Source: Ectocarpus siliculosus (Eukaryota; Sar; Phaeophyceae; Ectocarpales; Ectocarpaceae). From it: 47,252 bases of DNA. The position numbers and the translations under genes were made by a program. Location: positions 1,544,706 through 1,591,957 of the forward strand of contig FN648707.1 of assembly GCA_000310025.1 (NCBI GenBank), in the 5' to 3' direction. The notes beneath the pieces were generated by a model. The model searched no databases. It was not told the DNA's origin and saw nothing but the letters and a program-made list of their open reading frames with translations. Shown piece by piece: positions 10,680-21,725 of the stretch (its first letter is position 1; every line of letters begins with the position of its first letter).

Positions 10680-13090
10680 GCTGATCCGTAAACAAATTTG
10701 GAAAATTCGAAACATCAGCCCAAATTACAGTAGTCCTAACAGAGGCCCCCCGCGCCCCCACTGCGCGGTGGGGCCAGACGATTACAGACGTGACAATTAG
10801 TGGACATGGTGTGGAATGGGGCTAAGGTACAGTGGTCTGTCGTGTTGAAGTGTAGGCCCTACGTCCTTGCCACCTTCAACTGCATGGACCAAACCCTCCC
10901 CCCTCGGCACTCCCGCCAACGATAGTCTTAGCATTCGAGGTCCCGCTGTTGATTCATCAAGGAACAAAATAGGAACAAATCTTCCTGTTATACTTTTGTC
11001 CCTTACCCAAATCATTCAATGGATGTACTGTACTGTGTTCTGGACGGCCGCGTGCACCGGTTCAAAGTAGTGCGATGATGAACACTTGTGACGCAAGCCA
11101 CAAGTGTCCGGAGTACTCGTCCCTGTGATGGGCACTGGGATTACCCATAAGTGCTCGTAGGGGGTTTCCCGAGAAGATGTAATCGTCTCTTGGGCTAATG
11201 ATGGAAACCAACTGAAGAATTCCGATTGGTTACCATTCCCCGCGCGATGATGAAACGGTTCCTCCGCATGACAGCTTGCAGCGATCTTGCCCCCCAAGCT
11301 GTCGGTGACCTTTGAGGCCGGAAACTGAGCCCAAACCCTTTTGTGAACGAACCCGACCTTAGCGTAGGTGAACCGCTATCGCAACTGTGAGTGATGACCC
11401 CGCCTGCCTGACTGGATCATGAAGTGTCGTCTGCCTGCTTGGAGTACTACTGCTTGCTCGCTTGTGTTGCACGGAACGCTTGGTTGTTTACCACCAGCCG
11501 AGTTCGCAGAGAATAGCTATGATCTGCGCAGGTGAGAGTGTCTTTGCCTGGAATATCGTAGAATAGCCTTGTCTCTGTAAGAATTGAATGTGGTTGGGTG
11601 AGGCCTCCTGCACCGACTGGGGGGCCTCGCCGTGAAGTAACTCTTGGGCTGGGCATATCGCTACCTGTATATGCCCCGACCTAAAGCGAGTGTGCCTCCG
11701 ATTTCGATATGCTTGCGGGTGTATTTGCCTACTTGCCATGCAATTGAAGCCCCTCCGTCCGATTACATTCATATATCATTTCCATCCTCGAGGCCAGGAC
11801 AAGCCTGCCAAGGAGAGTTTCGGGGCCATCCTCTGCCACGTGCTCCGTGACAGATAACCGCCGTGTTTGAACGGAAACATCATTTGTTCTTGGTACGAGG
11901 GGTCTGGCGACTTTCGCCACCCCCGCTCAATAGATCGGTTCCAAGACACGCGATCAACTCAACATACATTCATTCGTGGCAGGTGACTAACATGTAGTTT
12001 TCGGAGCGAAAGAAGGGAGCGACCTCTTCCACCGCATTTCGCACGCACAACAACCATTGACCACTTGATCATTGATACCTCTCTCATTTCCTCGTCAGAA
12101 CACATCCATCCATTGTACAAAAAGTCCGATCTTGACCCATTAGCGCGTGCGTTCAACGAGATATTCCGTGTTTGCAACGCCCGGTGTAACGAGAACCCAC
12201 CAAAAACAAAACTGTATGTATATGACCAGCACGGTTGCCCAAGCTAAGCTGTGATCTGTACCAATACACAACAAATGGCAAAATAGGTTCTTGGGGCAGT
12301 GCTTTGCTATGTTGCTGTGTGGCTGGTTTAGAACAACCTCTCGGCCATCAATTCAGCGCCCTCGTTTCGCGCAGAGGGAGACCGAGGCAAGCAAGGTGCT
12401 GCGCGCCGCGTCTCGCGCCCAGAGCGGCCGTGGTTGTGGCGCATGAGTGTATGTACAGCAGCAGTCAGGGCGTGAGTTGCCACATAAAGCAAGTGAGGGG
12501 CCACACTCCACGCTATCGAAAAATATTATCCGCGTAGACTATGGATATGCCCAGCAGTTGGCAAAGAAAGGTGCCACGAAGCAGCGTGCCCTGTACCTCT
12601 GCCTGTGTGTTCTGAAGTTGTACCCTAAATATCGCTGTATCGGGAACAAGGAAGACGACCCGTCCGTCTGGCGTCGCAAATCTTCGTCCCGCCGCTGCCG
12701 TGGCGTGCCCATTCTGCGGCGAGCGACGTGCCATTCGGGATATTTTGTTCCACGGGGTCGAAGGTACGCCTCTTCGTAGGCTCTCTAGCCATCCGCACGC
12801 CGTTGCCGAGGCGGGACCTTCCTAAACGCTGGACGAGATCGCTGTGTGGGCGCGTCTCGCAACGGGCTTCCCTGTGCTTGCAGCCCTCCAATCGGGTGTT
12901 GATCGGGTGCCATTCCTTCCTCTCGCCCGCGGGCGGTGCTGGGTGACAATCGTCTCACGCTACCGGGGGTGCGCCGTCGTATTCTCTCGGGAGCGGCACA
13001 ACGAGCGCGAGAAAGGACGAATATACACTTGCGTCGTTCGGTTGGGTTCACGGGTTTTGGAGGCTGCTTTTCTTTGTTGGTGCTCTGGTT
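10680..13090. other. No recognisable gene
   Basis: About 2.4 kb lies upstream of the receptor gene. The first part must include its promoter and 5' leader, but I cannot place a TATA box or initiator with confidence. Open frames are short and unlike any family I know. The only repeat noted is a minus-oriented stretch at about 11975-12125 related to copies at 14570 and 14936. Confidence 0.4.
11975..12125 (-). repeat. Diverged dispersed repeat, inverted copy
   Basis: Read on the minus strand it contains 'atggatggatgtgttctgacgaggaaatgag', split here as ATGGATGGATGTG and TCTGACGAGGA, followed by a run ending in GCGGTGGAAGAGG. The plus-strand copies at 14570 and 14936 share 'gatgtgytccgacgag' and the following order of blocks. 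The short translation GWMCSDEE is shared with the 14936 copy, but stops prevent calling a gene. Confidence 0.45.
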
Positions 13091-14390
13091 AACTAGTACG
13101 GTTTGTCTTTACCCGACGGTGTCGGGATGGATTGAGTTGGGCTGGGTTTGGGTTAGGCTCGGGTCTTGCGTTGAGGTTGAGCGAGATGGGTTGCTGCTGT
13201 GGTTAGGGTTGAGTTGCATTGCTGGGGTGGTTGGGTTGGGTTGAATTGCGGGGTGGGGGGTGAGGTTGGTGCGCTGGGTTGGGTTGAATGAGTGGGGTTG
13301 GGGTAGGATTGGGTTGGGTAGTGTTGGGTTGGGTTGGGTTGGGTCTGTCGGTCGGTCGGGTTGGGGTTGGGGTTGGGTTGTGGTTTGGCTAGGTTAGGTA
13401 GGGTAGGGTAGGGTAGGGTATGGTCGGCCGGTCGATCGGTCGGGTTGGGGGTTCGGTTGGGTAGGGTATGGTTTGGTTTGGGTTGGTCGGTCGGTTGGTC
13501 GGTCGGTCGGTCGGTCGATTTGTCGGGTTGTGTTTTGCGGTCGGGTTGGGTTTGGTTTTGGGTAGGGCAGGGCAGGGCAGGGCAGGGCAGGGCAGGGCAG
13601 GGCAGGGCAGGGCAGGGCAGGGCAGGGCAGGGCAGGGCAGGGCAGGGCAGGGTAGGGTAGGGCGGGTTTGGTCGATGTGGTCTGTCAGTTGGTCGTGCTG
13701 TGCTATTGGGGTCGGGTTGGGTTGGGTAGCTTGGGTTCGGTCAGTCGGTCGGTCGGTCGGTTGGTCGGTCGATCGGGCGGCCGTGGGTCACGCCATCGTT
13801 GATCACGCCGCCGTTGGGGTTGGATTGGGTTGGGTTGGGTTGGGTTGGATTCGGGTTGGATTGGGTCGGTCTTCTTTCGGTCAGTCGATCGATGAGGTGG
13901 GCTGTTCGCACGCACTTCTCCGCGTGGTCGCTCCGCTCCTGCGCGTCACTTCTATCTACCTGTTTGTGGCAGTGTGTTTGGGGTCGTGGTTCTTCCAATT
14001 GGGGGTGATTTTGATTGGGCCGTGTTGGTTACAAATCCTGTGTATGTTGCAGTCGGTTTGCTTGGGAGCAGATGGTTTTAGTTTTTTCTTTCTTGCTCTG
14101 TGGTTTTGGGTTCGTCTTCACCCGACCATGTCGGGTTGGGTTGGGTTGGGTTAGGGTTGGGGTTGGGTTAGGGTTGGGTCGCCGCCGTCGATCGCGCCGC
14201 CGTCGCTTCGTCGTTCGTCACCGTTGGGGTGGGTTGGGCAGGGCTGGGTAGGGCTGGGTAGGGCTGGGTAGGGTTGGGTAGGGTTGGGTAGGGTTGGGTA
14301 GGGTTGGTAGAGTTGGGTTGGGTTGGGTCGGTCGGTCGGTCGGTCGGTCGGTCGGTCGGTCGGTCGGTCGCCGATTGGGCGGCCTTGGGC
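13091..14390. repeat. G-biased low-complexity tract (GGGTT, GGGTA, GGGCA and GGTC repeats)
   Basis: The plus strand is almost free of C-runs and consists of degenerate GGGTT, GGGTTA and GGTTGGG units with embedded pure blocks. About 17 copies of GGGCA lie at 13565-13650, about 11 copies of GGTC at 14326-14370, and GGGTA/GGGCT alternations at 14230-14310. Long open frames of Gly/Arg/Val/Trp on one strand and Pro/Thr/Asp on the other are by-products of the repeats. Runs of GGG every two to three bases predict G-quadruplexes. Unique sequence of about 180 bp (13900-14100) interrupts the tract. Confidence 0.85.
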
Positions 14391-14569
14391 CGCCTTCGTC
14401 GATCGCCGCCGCCGTCAACCGCCCTTGTAGACATGTCGCTATTAGTCGCGTGGGCCTGAGTTGGAAAGCAATCTCTGATTTGAAACGAATCAAGATTTCG
14501 GAAAAAAAATGGGAAGAGCCAAATACCCCATGAATCATGTTGAAAAATGACTCTAACTTGTTCAGTCCC

Positions 14570-15235
14570 GTGCAGTGGATTGATGTGTTCCGACGAGATG
14601 TCAACAACAACCATCCGGGCGCGTACAACAATAGCAGCAGTAGTACAGGGCATCGATAATTTCCCGTCATTCATCATATAGATTGTCAAGATATTGCAAT
14701 GGAGCCGACAGAGAACATATATGCGCGCGTCGAAACAGAAAAAAGTGCAACCCCCAACACGCGGAGGGAAAAACAGCTTCCACCGGGCAGGTAACAGGTG
14801 TGCCCCGAACCTGTCGTTGGAAAGCTAATCCTGGCCTCTATGTGGGCCATCCCGTTGTTAATTGGAGAGCATATTTGCTTGCGCAAATTGATCGAAATCG
14901 GAGTTAAATTAGTCAATTTACCAATGGATGCATGAATGGATGGATGTGCTCCGACGAGGAGAAGAAAGAGTGAGTCATACTGTAAGAGTCATCATCAATC
15001 ATCAAGCTAAAGTTGTTCGATGTGCGTACGAAACGCGGCGGAACTACTTCCACGTCGGGCAGTTGTAGCGGTGTCGCCCAAACCCTTCGTTTGCAGACAA
15101 GAGTGGTAGACATTCAGCCATTCCAGCTTCGGAAGGGTTGTCGACCCAGCTGAAGGTTGGACGGGGATTCAATTTGGTGGAGGACAGGCAACGTTTAGGC
15201 ACGAATTCATCGAAATCAGATGAACTTGGTCCCGG
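14570..15235 (+). repeat. Two diverged direct copies of a dispersed repeat
   Basis: Copy one (about 14570-14910) and copy two (about 14936-15235) share blocks in the same order: 'gatgtgytccgacgag', a 'ctaccaccggg/cttccacgtcggg' block followed by 'caggtaacaggtgt/cagttgtagcggtgt', then 'cccaaacc/cccgaacc', and finally 'gcaaattgatcgaaatcgga/cgaattcatcgaaatcaga'. A third copy is inverted at 11975. No intact frame survives. This may be an old gene fragment or a transposable element of unknown type. Confidence 0.5.
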
Positions 15236-15239
15236 AAGC

Positions 15240-17455
15240 CTCGTGTTTCGTGTTTGAGAAGGTCGGTCACCGACACAGCCAATCATTTTCGCAAAAGGCA
15301 CCAATCAAGCTGAAACTTTCTGAAGGCGTCTATTGTACTGTAGCGTAGGACGGCCGATGGTCCCGTTCCTCGCGCCTGGGGCGTTTGGCTGACAACCTGC
15401 GTGGTTCGGAGCTTCGGACTGAGCGATCATTCATTCATTCACTCATTCGCTGTTCCTTTCATTCAAATGATTCATTCATTCATTCTTCACTCATATAGTA
15501 TTTTCCCCGTAAACCATGAGACCTCAATATAGTGTAACGGTCTTGTGTAGGACCCCCAGCTGATTGCGCCACCACCTCCACAGGCTCACGACGCCATGGT
15601 CACGACCGCGCTGGACGCGAGACGCGACGCAGAGGACCTTATTGTGCCTCGTTTTCCCTCTACGGAAAACGAAAACACGTAACCGTGAGGTCGTTCGAAA
15701 ACAGACCACACACCCCAAACCGGTTTGACTTTTTGGGACCATCGCCTCACAACATCCATCCGCAAAACGTTTGCCCTACGCAACACAGGAATGAATGTCA
15801 CAGGGGAGCGACTCGGCCTCCCTCTTCGTGGAGCCCGCTCCAGGCGTCGAGCGTCGAGCGCCGGACGAGCTGCCCGCGCCGGCGAAACGCTCTAAACCAC
15901 GTTTTCCACCTTGATTGACACCTCGGACCTGTTCAAAAGCGAGACTGTCAATAAAACGCCGCTTTTTTTTGTGAGGCGGAACTTTCTACTCTATCGGTGA
16001 ATGTTGAGGTGTTATCGACTTGGTCGAACGCCATCGTTGACGGGAATTTTCCGGAGTAAACTCTCTCTATTACCCACAGTTGCCTCGACGGGGAGGAGGG
16101 ATGTACCCCGATGGATAAAGCCGTTCCTATGGAGCCACTGGTTGTTGTTTCGAACCCAGCCCACGGTACGTGTTTTGCACCGCTCCAAAGCTAAATATGT
16201 ACCACTGTAGTTTATGGGAGCAACTTTAAGGCTCCCCCTCCCACTGGAGCCCGAATGACATGCAAGGCGAGAAGCACACAAACGGCGACTTGATGATGCA
16301 GGGCTGGATAAAGTTGACTGTATCCTATGTATGGCTATGAGTGGGGCGAAAGGCTGCATGATTTAACGTTCATGAAAGTGGGACCGCCCACACGGAGGCA
16401 ACGAAAAGGCGCATGTATGCGCCTTGGCGTTCCCACAACAACTTATATATATTTTCTTAGTTAAAGTATTCATGTCTTCAGACTAACTTTAAATGGCCAT
16501 GAGGAAAGGGATCCAACTTCACGTCGAAACAAGTATGCATCCGGACCGTATGTATGCCGTTGGACATCATCATACCAGCAACAGCCTTTTCGGAAACTGG
16601 GTTCTCTTGACACTTTAAAGAACGCCCTGGTGAGAGGCGATGAAAGTAATGGTGATACGCGGCAACTACAGGTCTCTGACTGTCTAGAGTCTGAATTGAA
16701 GAATGCGTGGCTAACCCTAGCAACGAGGTACGGGGTATTTCCTATCGTTCGTACGGCGGTTAGACAAGGTACAACACACCACAACACCATTATTGCGTTT
16801 CCGTTGGTTCCGTGTGAAGAAAATTCGAAAAAATCTGCGCGGGTACGCTGAGCAAGCGGCTTGCGTACATGGCGTTCGTCGAAGCAAGTTGATCAAGGCA
16901 AAATGTAGCTATTGTACTGTAGGCATTTCGTGTTAGAACGCAAAGGCGAGGCACGGTGTATTGCGTGATGACCGCGGTCGGTGTCGTGCTGATGTTAACA
17001 CGTAGCAGGGGCAAGTTCTCTCCGCTACAGCAGCAATGCTGCTAACGACGTGTTGTAATAACACATGCGGGACGTGCTTGAATTACAGTGAGGCCCACCC
17101 TGATCTACCGTGCACACACGCCACAAAACATGTGTGTGTGTGGTTGCCGCTCTGTGTACTGTAGTACGTAATCGTGCGCTGCTCAAGATACCGAATGTCT
17201 AAAATTCCTCATCACGCTCATCCGATCACGATCTATCCTCAAAGTGTGAGGGTATATATACGTTCCGTTGGTTTAACATTCTGGCGGTAGGGGGCAGCCA
17301 AAGGCTGATGTCGCATATTCAGTCTCACACAAAGGTGTGCAGAGTGCGCAAGAAGAAAAAAAAACGAAAAAAAATCGCCACCTGTTGCCACCTGCTCTAT
17401 TTTCAAGAAGTGCGACGGAATGAAACCTTGCGTATTACTGAGGTACAACTTAGGG
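15240..17455. other. No recognisable gene; ATTC microsatellite and a small hairpin
   Basis: An imperfect (ATTC)n tract lies at 15427-15493. A perfect 9-bp-stem hairpin (AAGGCGCAT-GT-ATGCGCCTT) lies at 16406-16425 in an otherwise unrecognised stretch. Open frames are short and overlap on both strands without family resemblance. Confidence 0.4.
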
Positions 17456-17459
17456 CGAT

Positions 17460-17645
17460 AGCGCTATCCCTTTCGTAACCCCAACCCAGCCAACCCGACC
17501 AAAACCTATGACACTGGCCATAGGTCACTGTACTACGCAAGCCTAGGCCGCGGCAAGCCGCGGCGTTGGGTTGCTGTGCACCGTTAGCGGTAGGGCAGTG
17601 AAAAGCTAGGTTGATGTGCAGGGCTGTGCATCTCCCCAAGGAGTG
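17460..17645 (-). repeat. Repeat matching 20995-21660 in inverted orientation
   Basis: Reverse-complemented, 17645-17570 matches 20995-21060 (shared TCCTTGGG-AGATGCA, CAGCCCTGCAC, ACAACCTAGC and TTTCACTG). Bases 17570-17460 match the reverse complement of 21584-21660 (CCGCGGCTTGCC, CGGGTTGG, GGGGTTACGAAAGGG). The two halves are contiguous here, so this is the version without the SINE insertion and without the minisatellite expansion seen at 21.0 kb. Confidence 0.65.
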
Positions 17646-17689
17646 TTCCGAGAAAAGGTATTCCAGCAGCGCGGACGACCCTAGGGGAG

Positions 17690-20058
17690 GAACCGCGGAG
17701 ACGCCGCACGCAGGGGTGGTGTGAGACCCCAGAGACGAGAGCAGTGCTGGAGGAGGCCCTTACCACACGGCGGGAAGCGCGCCGGGCGATGAGGGGCAAC
17801 TGGAACTCAGCAACGTGGAGAACTCTCAAAGCAGCGTGTAAGGGAGTGGCTACAGCAGTCGAAACGGGCATTTATGCCCACCTGGACGGATATGTGACTG
17901 AACTGGAAGCAATCTACAAAGATCGCGACATGAGAGGACTGTACCAACACCTCAAGAGATCAGTGGGCCTCAGCGGGGACAAGCGGGGGGACAGCAGTTC
18001 GTCGCGGATGAGAACGGCGTGTTGCTCCGGAACAGGGACGACATCCTCCAACGGTGGGCGAGATTCTTCAGCACCATACTCAACACCAAATCCCCCACCC
18101 TGAACCCAGACATCATCGAACGAGTGACGCAGCGGCCAGCGACACGTGACAGTCAACGGTTGGGAGGGGTGCCAGACCTCGAGGAGGTGGCACGGGCAGC
18201 GAAAGGCCTCAAGAACTGGAAGGCACCCGGCCATGACTCCCTCCCTGCCGAATTGCTCAAGATCGATGACGACGAACCCGTTGTCCTGAGACACCTCCAT
18301 ACCATCCTCGTCAAGGTGTGGAACGGAGGAGATATCTCCCAAGAGTGGAAGGACGCAACCATCAAGGTGCTGTACAAGAAGGGTGACCGGTCCAACTGTA
18401 ACAACTACAGGGGAATTTCGCTACTATCTCACGTAGGCAAGGTTCCCATCAAGATCATCACCAACCGTCTAAGCGCCTTCTGCGAAGCCAACAACATCCT
18501 CCCGGAGGAACAGTGCGGATTTCGACCCGGGCGATCCACCGTCGACATGCTGTTTGTCGTGCGTCGCCTCCAGGAGCTGGGGCGGAGAAAGAAAATACCG
18601 CTCTACATGTGCTTCGTCGACTTGAAGAAGGCGTATGAGTCGGTGGACCGAGAGATGCTATGGAAGGTGCTGGCCAGGGCCGGGATTCCCGCGAAGATAA
18701 TCAAAGTCATCCGCCAATTCCACGATGGAATGCGGGCCCGGGTGCGCATGGACGACGGAGAACTATCGGACTGGTTCTTCGTCACACAGGGCGTGCGACA
18801 AGGATGTGTGCTATCCCCACTGCTGTTCAACATCTTCTTCGCAGAGGTCCTCGAGGTCGTCGTTATCCGATTCAGCGAGGATGATGTTGTTCTGCGGAAT
18901 CTGGTGTGCTTGGAGGAGGGGAAGACGGAAGCGGGGGGGGGGGAGGAGACACCCCTTGACCGAGTACGGAGGGCAGTATGGGGGATGCTGTATGCCGATG
19001 ATGCCGGCGTCGTATCGAGGTCTGCAGAAGGACTGGCGAGAATGATGACCATCATCGTTGAGGTGTTCGGAGAGTTCGGGCTATCGGTGTCGGAGAAGAA
19101 GACGGAGACGCTCCTGATGCGCGCGAAGGACAAGCCGACTGCAACATCACAGCCCCCCCCGCCTCCTCCACCACTGACTATCGAAGCCGCGGGACAGAAA
19201 TACGCCCAGACGACCGAGTTCCGGTACCTCGGTGGCCTCCTCAACGAACTTGGCGACCTCACCCGGGAGATCAGCTACAGGAGCAGAGGAGCGTGGGCGT
19301 GCCTCAGGCGATATGGCCACGAGCTCTTCGACAGACCGAAAGCGCCATTCCGACTCAAGATCCGCCTCCTCCAGGCGAAGGCGATGGAGGCACTGCTGTA
19401 CGGCTGCATGACATGGTCACCACTCAGCGGCCACTATCAGACGCTGCGGTCGACACACCACCGACTGCTCCTTCGAGTTATCGGGTACAAGCGCAAGAAA
19501 GCCACCTACCGGCAGCTCTCGTACGCCCAGACGCTGAAGAGGGTCGAATGCCAGAGCGTTGAAGCCACGATCCGACAACGAAGCCTACTGTTCGCGGGAG
19601 CACTGGTAAGGCAGCCGGACGGGCGACTCCCTAAACGACTGATGCTCGGCGAGCTGGCGGGGGGGGAGAAGCCACGTAGGGGGGGACAGGAACAGAACTG
19701 GCCGAAGTGTGTGCTCGACGACCTGAAGGCATTCGGGGCCGACCACGGATCTACGAAAACCGACCCAAGTTGTCTCGGAATTCCCGTACCGAAAGACACG
19801 GCACCGAAGTTAAGGTGGACGGAAGCCGCGAAGGTGGAGGGGGGAGTACCCTGGCATGCGGCGGTGCTGCAGGGATCTGAGAGGTTCATGACCTCCTGGC
19901 ACGAGAAGGAAGAAGAGGCCAGCCGACAACGAGCACTCAAACGAAACCACAAGCCAATAGCCAATGGGGCGGGAGGGGGGCAGGAGACGGACGAGACGGC
20001 GAGGGAAGAAAGCAAACGAGAAGAGACGGACCGAGTGGCACGACACGTGCCGGATTGA
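17690..20058 (+). CDS. Non-LTR retrotransposon ORF2 fragment, reverse transcriptase (frameshifted, 5'-truncated)
   Basis: The plus-strand frame from about 18000 to the TGA at 20056-20058 encodes about 680 residues with LINE reverse transcriptase motifs in order: [82 protein letters not shown] and [11 protein letters not shown] (catalytic YADD at 18991-19002). The C-terminal region ([30 protein letters not shown]) is typical of such ORFs. The preceding frame (about 17690-17990, [20 protein letters not shown]) clearly belongs to the same protein but lies one frame away; the shift falls at the G6 run 17985-17990. Beyond it the expected sequence resumes as [14 protein letters not shown]. No apurinic endonuclease is visible upstream, so the copy is truncated and probably immobile. 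The clade is not assigned. There is no clear poly(A) tail; a T-rich stretch (20265-20345) follows. Confidence 0.9.
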
Positions 20059-20555
20059 ATTTTCTTTTCGCCAATTCCCCCCCCCCAACGCTGCACCATT
20101 GCACCAACCCCCCAGTAGTAGTGATTTCGTACCATTACAATGTGTCGCTGGTTGGTGGCCATGTTTGCGTGTTTGCTTGTTCGTTAGTGGTCTCTCCACC
20201 GTGTGCCTTGTTCTGCCTCAAACTTCTTGTTATTTTCGGCCTGGTCCCTCTTTGTCCTCGCCCCTTTTCATTTTATTTTCATTTATTTTCTCTTCTCCTT
20301 GCGGTTTCCATTTTTATTTTTTCTCCTTTTTTTTCTCTCTTTTTCTGTGCCAGATGGCCTTGTCTCTGCTTGCGTTGTGTGAAGTACCAAGATTGAACCA
20401 AGGGGGTGTACCTCTTTCTCTCCGGCCCATGATAGATAGTGACTGCTAGTCTCAGTTGATACCTCGCATAGCGCGAAGAGGGAGTGGAGGATTCCAGAAT
20501 ATCTGTCGTTGATTTCTATTGACTTGCGGACCCCTCGGGGCTAGTTTATTTGAGT
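20059..20555. other. 3' tail of the retrotransposon and T-rich flank
   Basis: This part is non-coding. It opens with a C-run and an ordinary stretch, then a strongly T-rich block (20265-20345). The element may end near 20435-20450, where 'gatagatagtgactg' occurs, but I found no target-site duplication to prove the boundary. Confidence 0.4.
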
Positions 20556-20558
20556 GTA

Positions 20559-20674
20559 CCTTTTTAGGGTAAGGTAACCTGTGACCACGGGAATCGACCG
20601 CGTCGAGTGTTGGATCAGTACGGACATACGAAGGTACTGGGTAGAGAGAGATCGGAACGGTTTTTAATGTGAAG

Positions 20675-20705
<31 letters not shown>

Positions 20706-20902
20706 AAACAACAACAACAACAACAACAATTCCGACATAGAGACCATCTTATTCGACCAAGTCGATATGTATTGTTGTTGTCTTCACATATTACAAACCG
20801 TTCCGATCTCTCTCCACCCAGTACCTTCGTATATCCGTACTGATCCAAAACACTCGACGCGGTCGATTCCCGTGGTCACAGGTTAACTTACCCTAAAGGG
20901 CG
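20559..20902. mobile_element. Foldback element with about 130-bp arms and a CAA-rich loop
   Basis: The left arm 20559-20690 and the reverse complement of 20771-20902 are about 95% identical by eye across CCTTTTTAGGGTAAGG, ACCTGTGACCACGGGAATCG, ACCGCGTCGAGTGTTGGATC, GTACGGACATACGAAGGTAC and the end TGTGAAGACAACAACAA. The loop of about 80 bases carries (CAA)n at 20678-20728 and its TTG complement on the other side. The flanks 'gtgtac' and 'gtatac' are similar but not identical, so a target duplication is unproven. The element is non-coding and young, judging by arm identity. Confidence 0.85.
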
Positions 20903-20994
20903 TATACATACCACCCGATGCATACTAAACCAGTAGTGCTGACGACTTGGTCGAAAGCGATGGTCTCCATGTCGGGATACCATTTCTTGGACCA

Positions 20995-21250
20995 GTCCTT
21001 GGGTAGATGCAGCCCTGCACGACAACCTAGCCTTTCACTGTACAGCAACCTAGAGTTCACGGTGCACAACAACCTAGCCCTGACACCGTACAGCAACCTA
21101 GCGTTAACGGTGCACAACAACCTAGCCCTGACGATGCACAGCAACCTAGCCCTCACCCCCTCCTGCGCCGTGGCTTAGCCAAAACGGGACAGCTGCAACC
21201 TAGAACGCCAACGGTGCAGCAACCTAGTTCATATTCACCGTGCAGCAACC
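20995..21250 (+). repeat. Minisatellite with CAACCTAGC core
   Basis: Units of about 24 and 48 bases recur: 'gtacagcaacctagcgttaa' alternates with 'cggtgcacaacaacctagccctgac'. Roughly nine CAACCTAG cores occur between 21025 and 21220. It is an expanded form of the sequence that is single-copy at 17570-17645 on the other strand. It contains no coding sequence. Confidence 0.75.
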
Positions 21251-21256
21251 TTGTAA

Positions 21257-21585
21257 CCGGTCGCCCCGGTGGTCCAGTTGGTATCCTCGAAACCTGAAAC
21301 CTTCTATTCTAGAGGTCAGTCAGGGGTTCGAATCGCGGTATATAAGCGAGCTTTTCTTGCAAAGTGAGTTTTGCTCTCGCTTCCGCTCCTGGCCAAGTGG
21401 ACAGCGCTAGTTCGTGTGTACACAGAGGGAAGAGAGTGCTGAACTCTTCTCGCATTAAAAGTCGAAGGCAAAGTACCGCAGGAGGGGGGGGTAGAGAGGC
21501 TATTCTGTGTGACCACGGGTTGGAGTAAACGGCACTACAGTAGTGCTGTGAGCGCTGATTTGAAGTGAAGACAAAAAAAAAAAAA
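21257..21585 (+). mobile_element. tRNA-derived SINE, copy 1
   Basis: The head carries Pol III promoter boxes: A box TGGTCCAGTTGG at about 21270 and B box GGGTTCGAATC at about 21330. A second A-box-like sequence (TGGCCAAGTGGACAGCGC, about 21391-21408) suggests a dimeric, two-tRNA head. A body of about 150 bases follows, ending GAAGTGAAGAC plus an A12-13 tail. It is about 90% similar by eye to the copy at 23331 but has a short insertion between the boxes. It is inserted within the repeat that is uninterrupted at 17460-17645, which fixes its insertion as a derived event. It would rely on a LINE for movement. Confidence 0.85.
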
Positions 21586-21725
21586 GAATTGGGTTGCCGC
21601 GGCTTGCCATAGGTATGGGTCGGGTCGGGTCGGTTGGGTTGATGGGGTTAGGTTTCGAAAGGAAACGATTCATCCATCGGGGTGTGGTTAGGGTTAGAGT
21701 TAGGGTTGGGGTCAGGGTCCTCCCT
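21586..21725. repeat. TTAGGG/GGGTT-like interstitial repeat
   Basis: Short blocks such as 'gggtcgggtcgggtcggttggg' (broken here into GGGTCGGGTCGG and GTTGGG) and 'ggttagggttagagttaggg' follow the SINE. The first half continues the repeat shared with 17460-17570. It resembles degenerate telomeric sequence but lies far inside a chromosome arm or at an unknown distance from an end. Confidence 0.55.

Noticed and set aside
13468-14154. A 228-codon frame of Gly/Arg/Gln/Val and similar frames on the opposite strand
   Set aside because: They are produced by GGGCA, GGGTT and GGTC repeats and have no unique coding segment.
18603-19262. A 219-codon minus-strand frame
   Set aside because: It is the antisense shadow of the reverse transcriptase, whose catalytic motifs are unmistakable on the plus strand.
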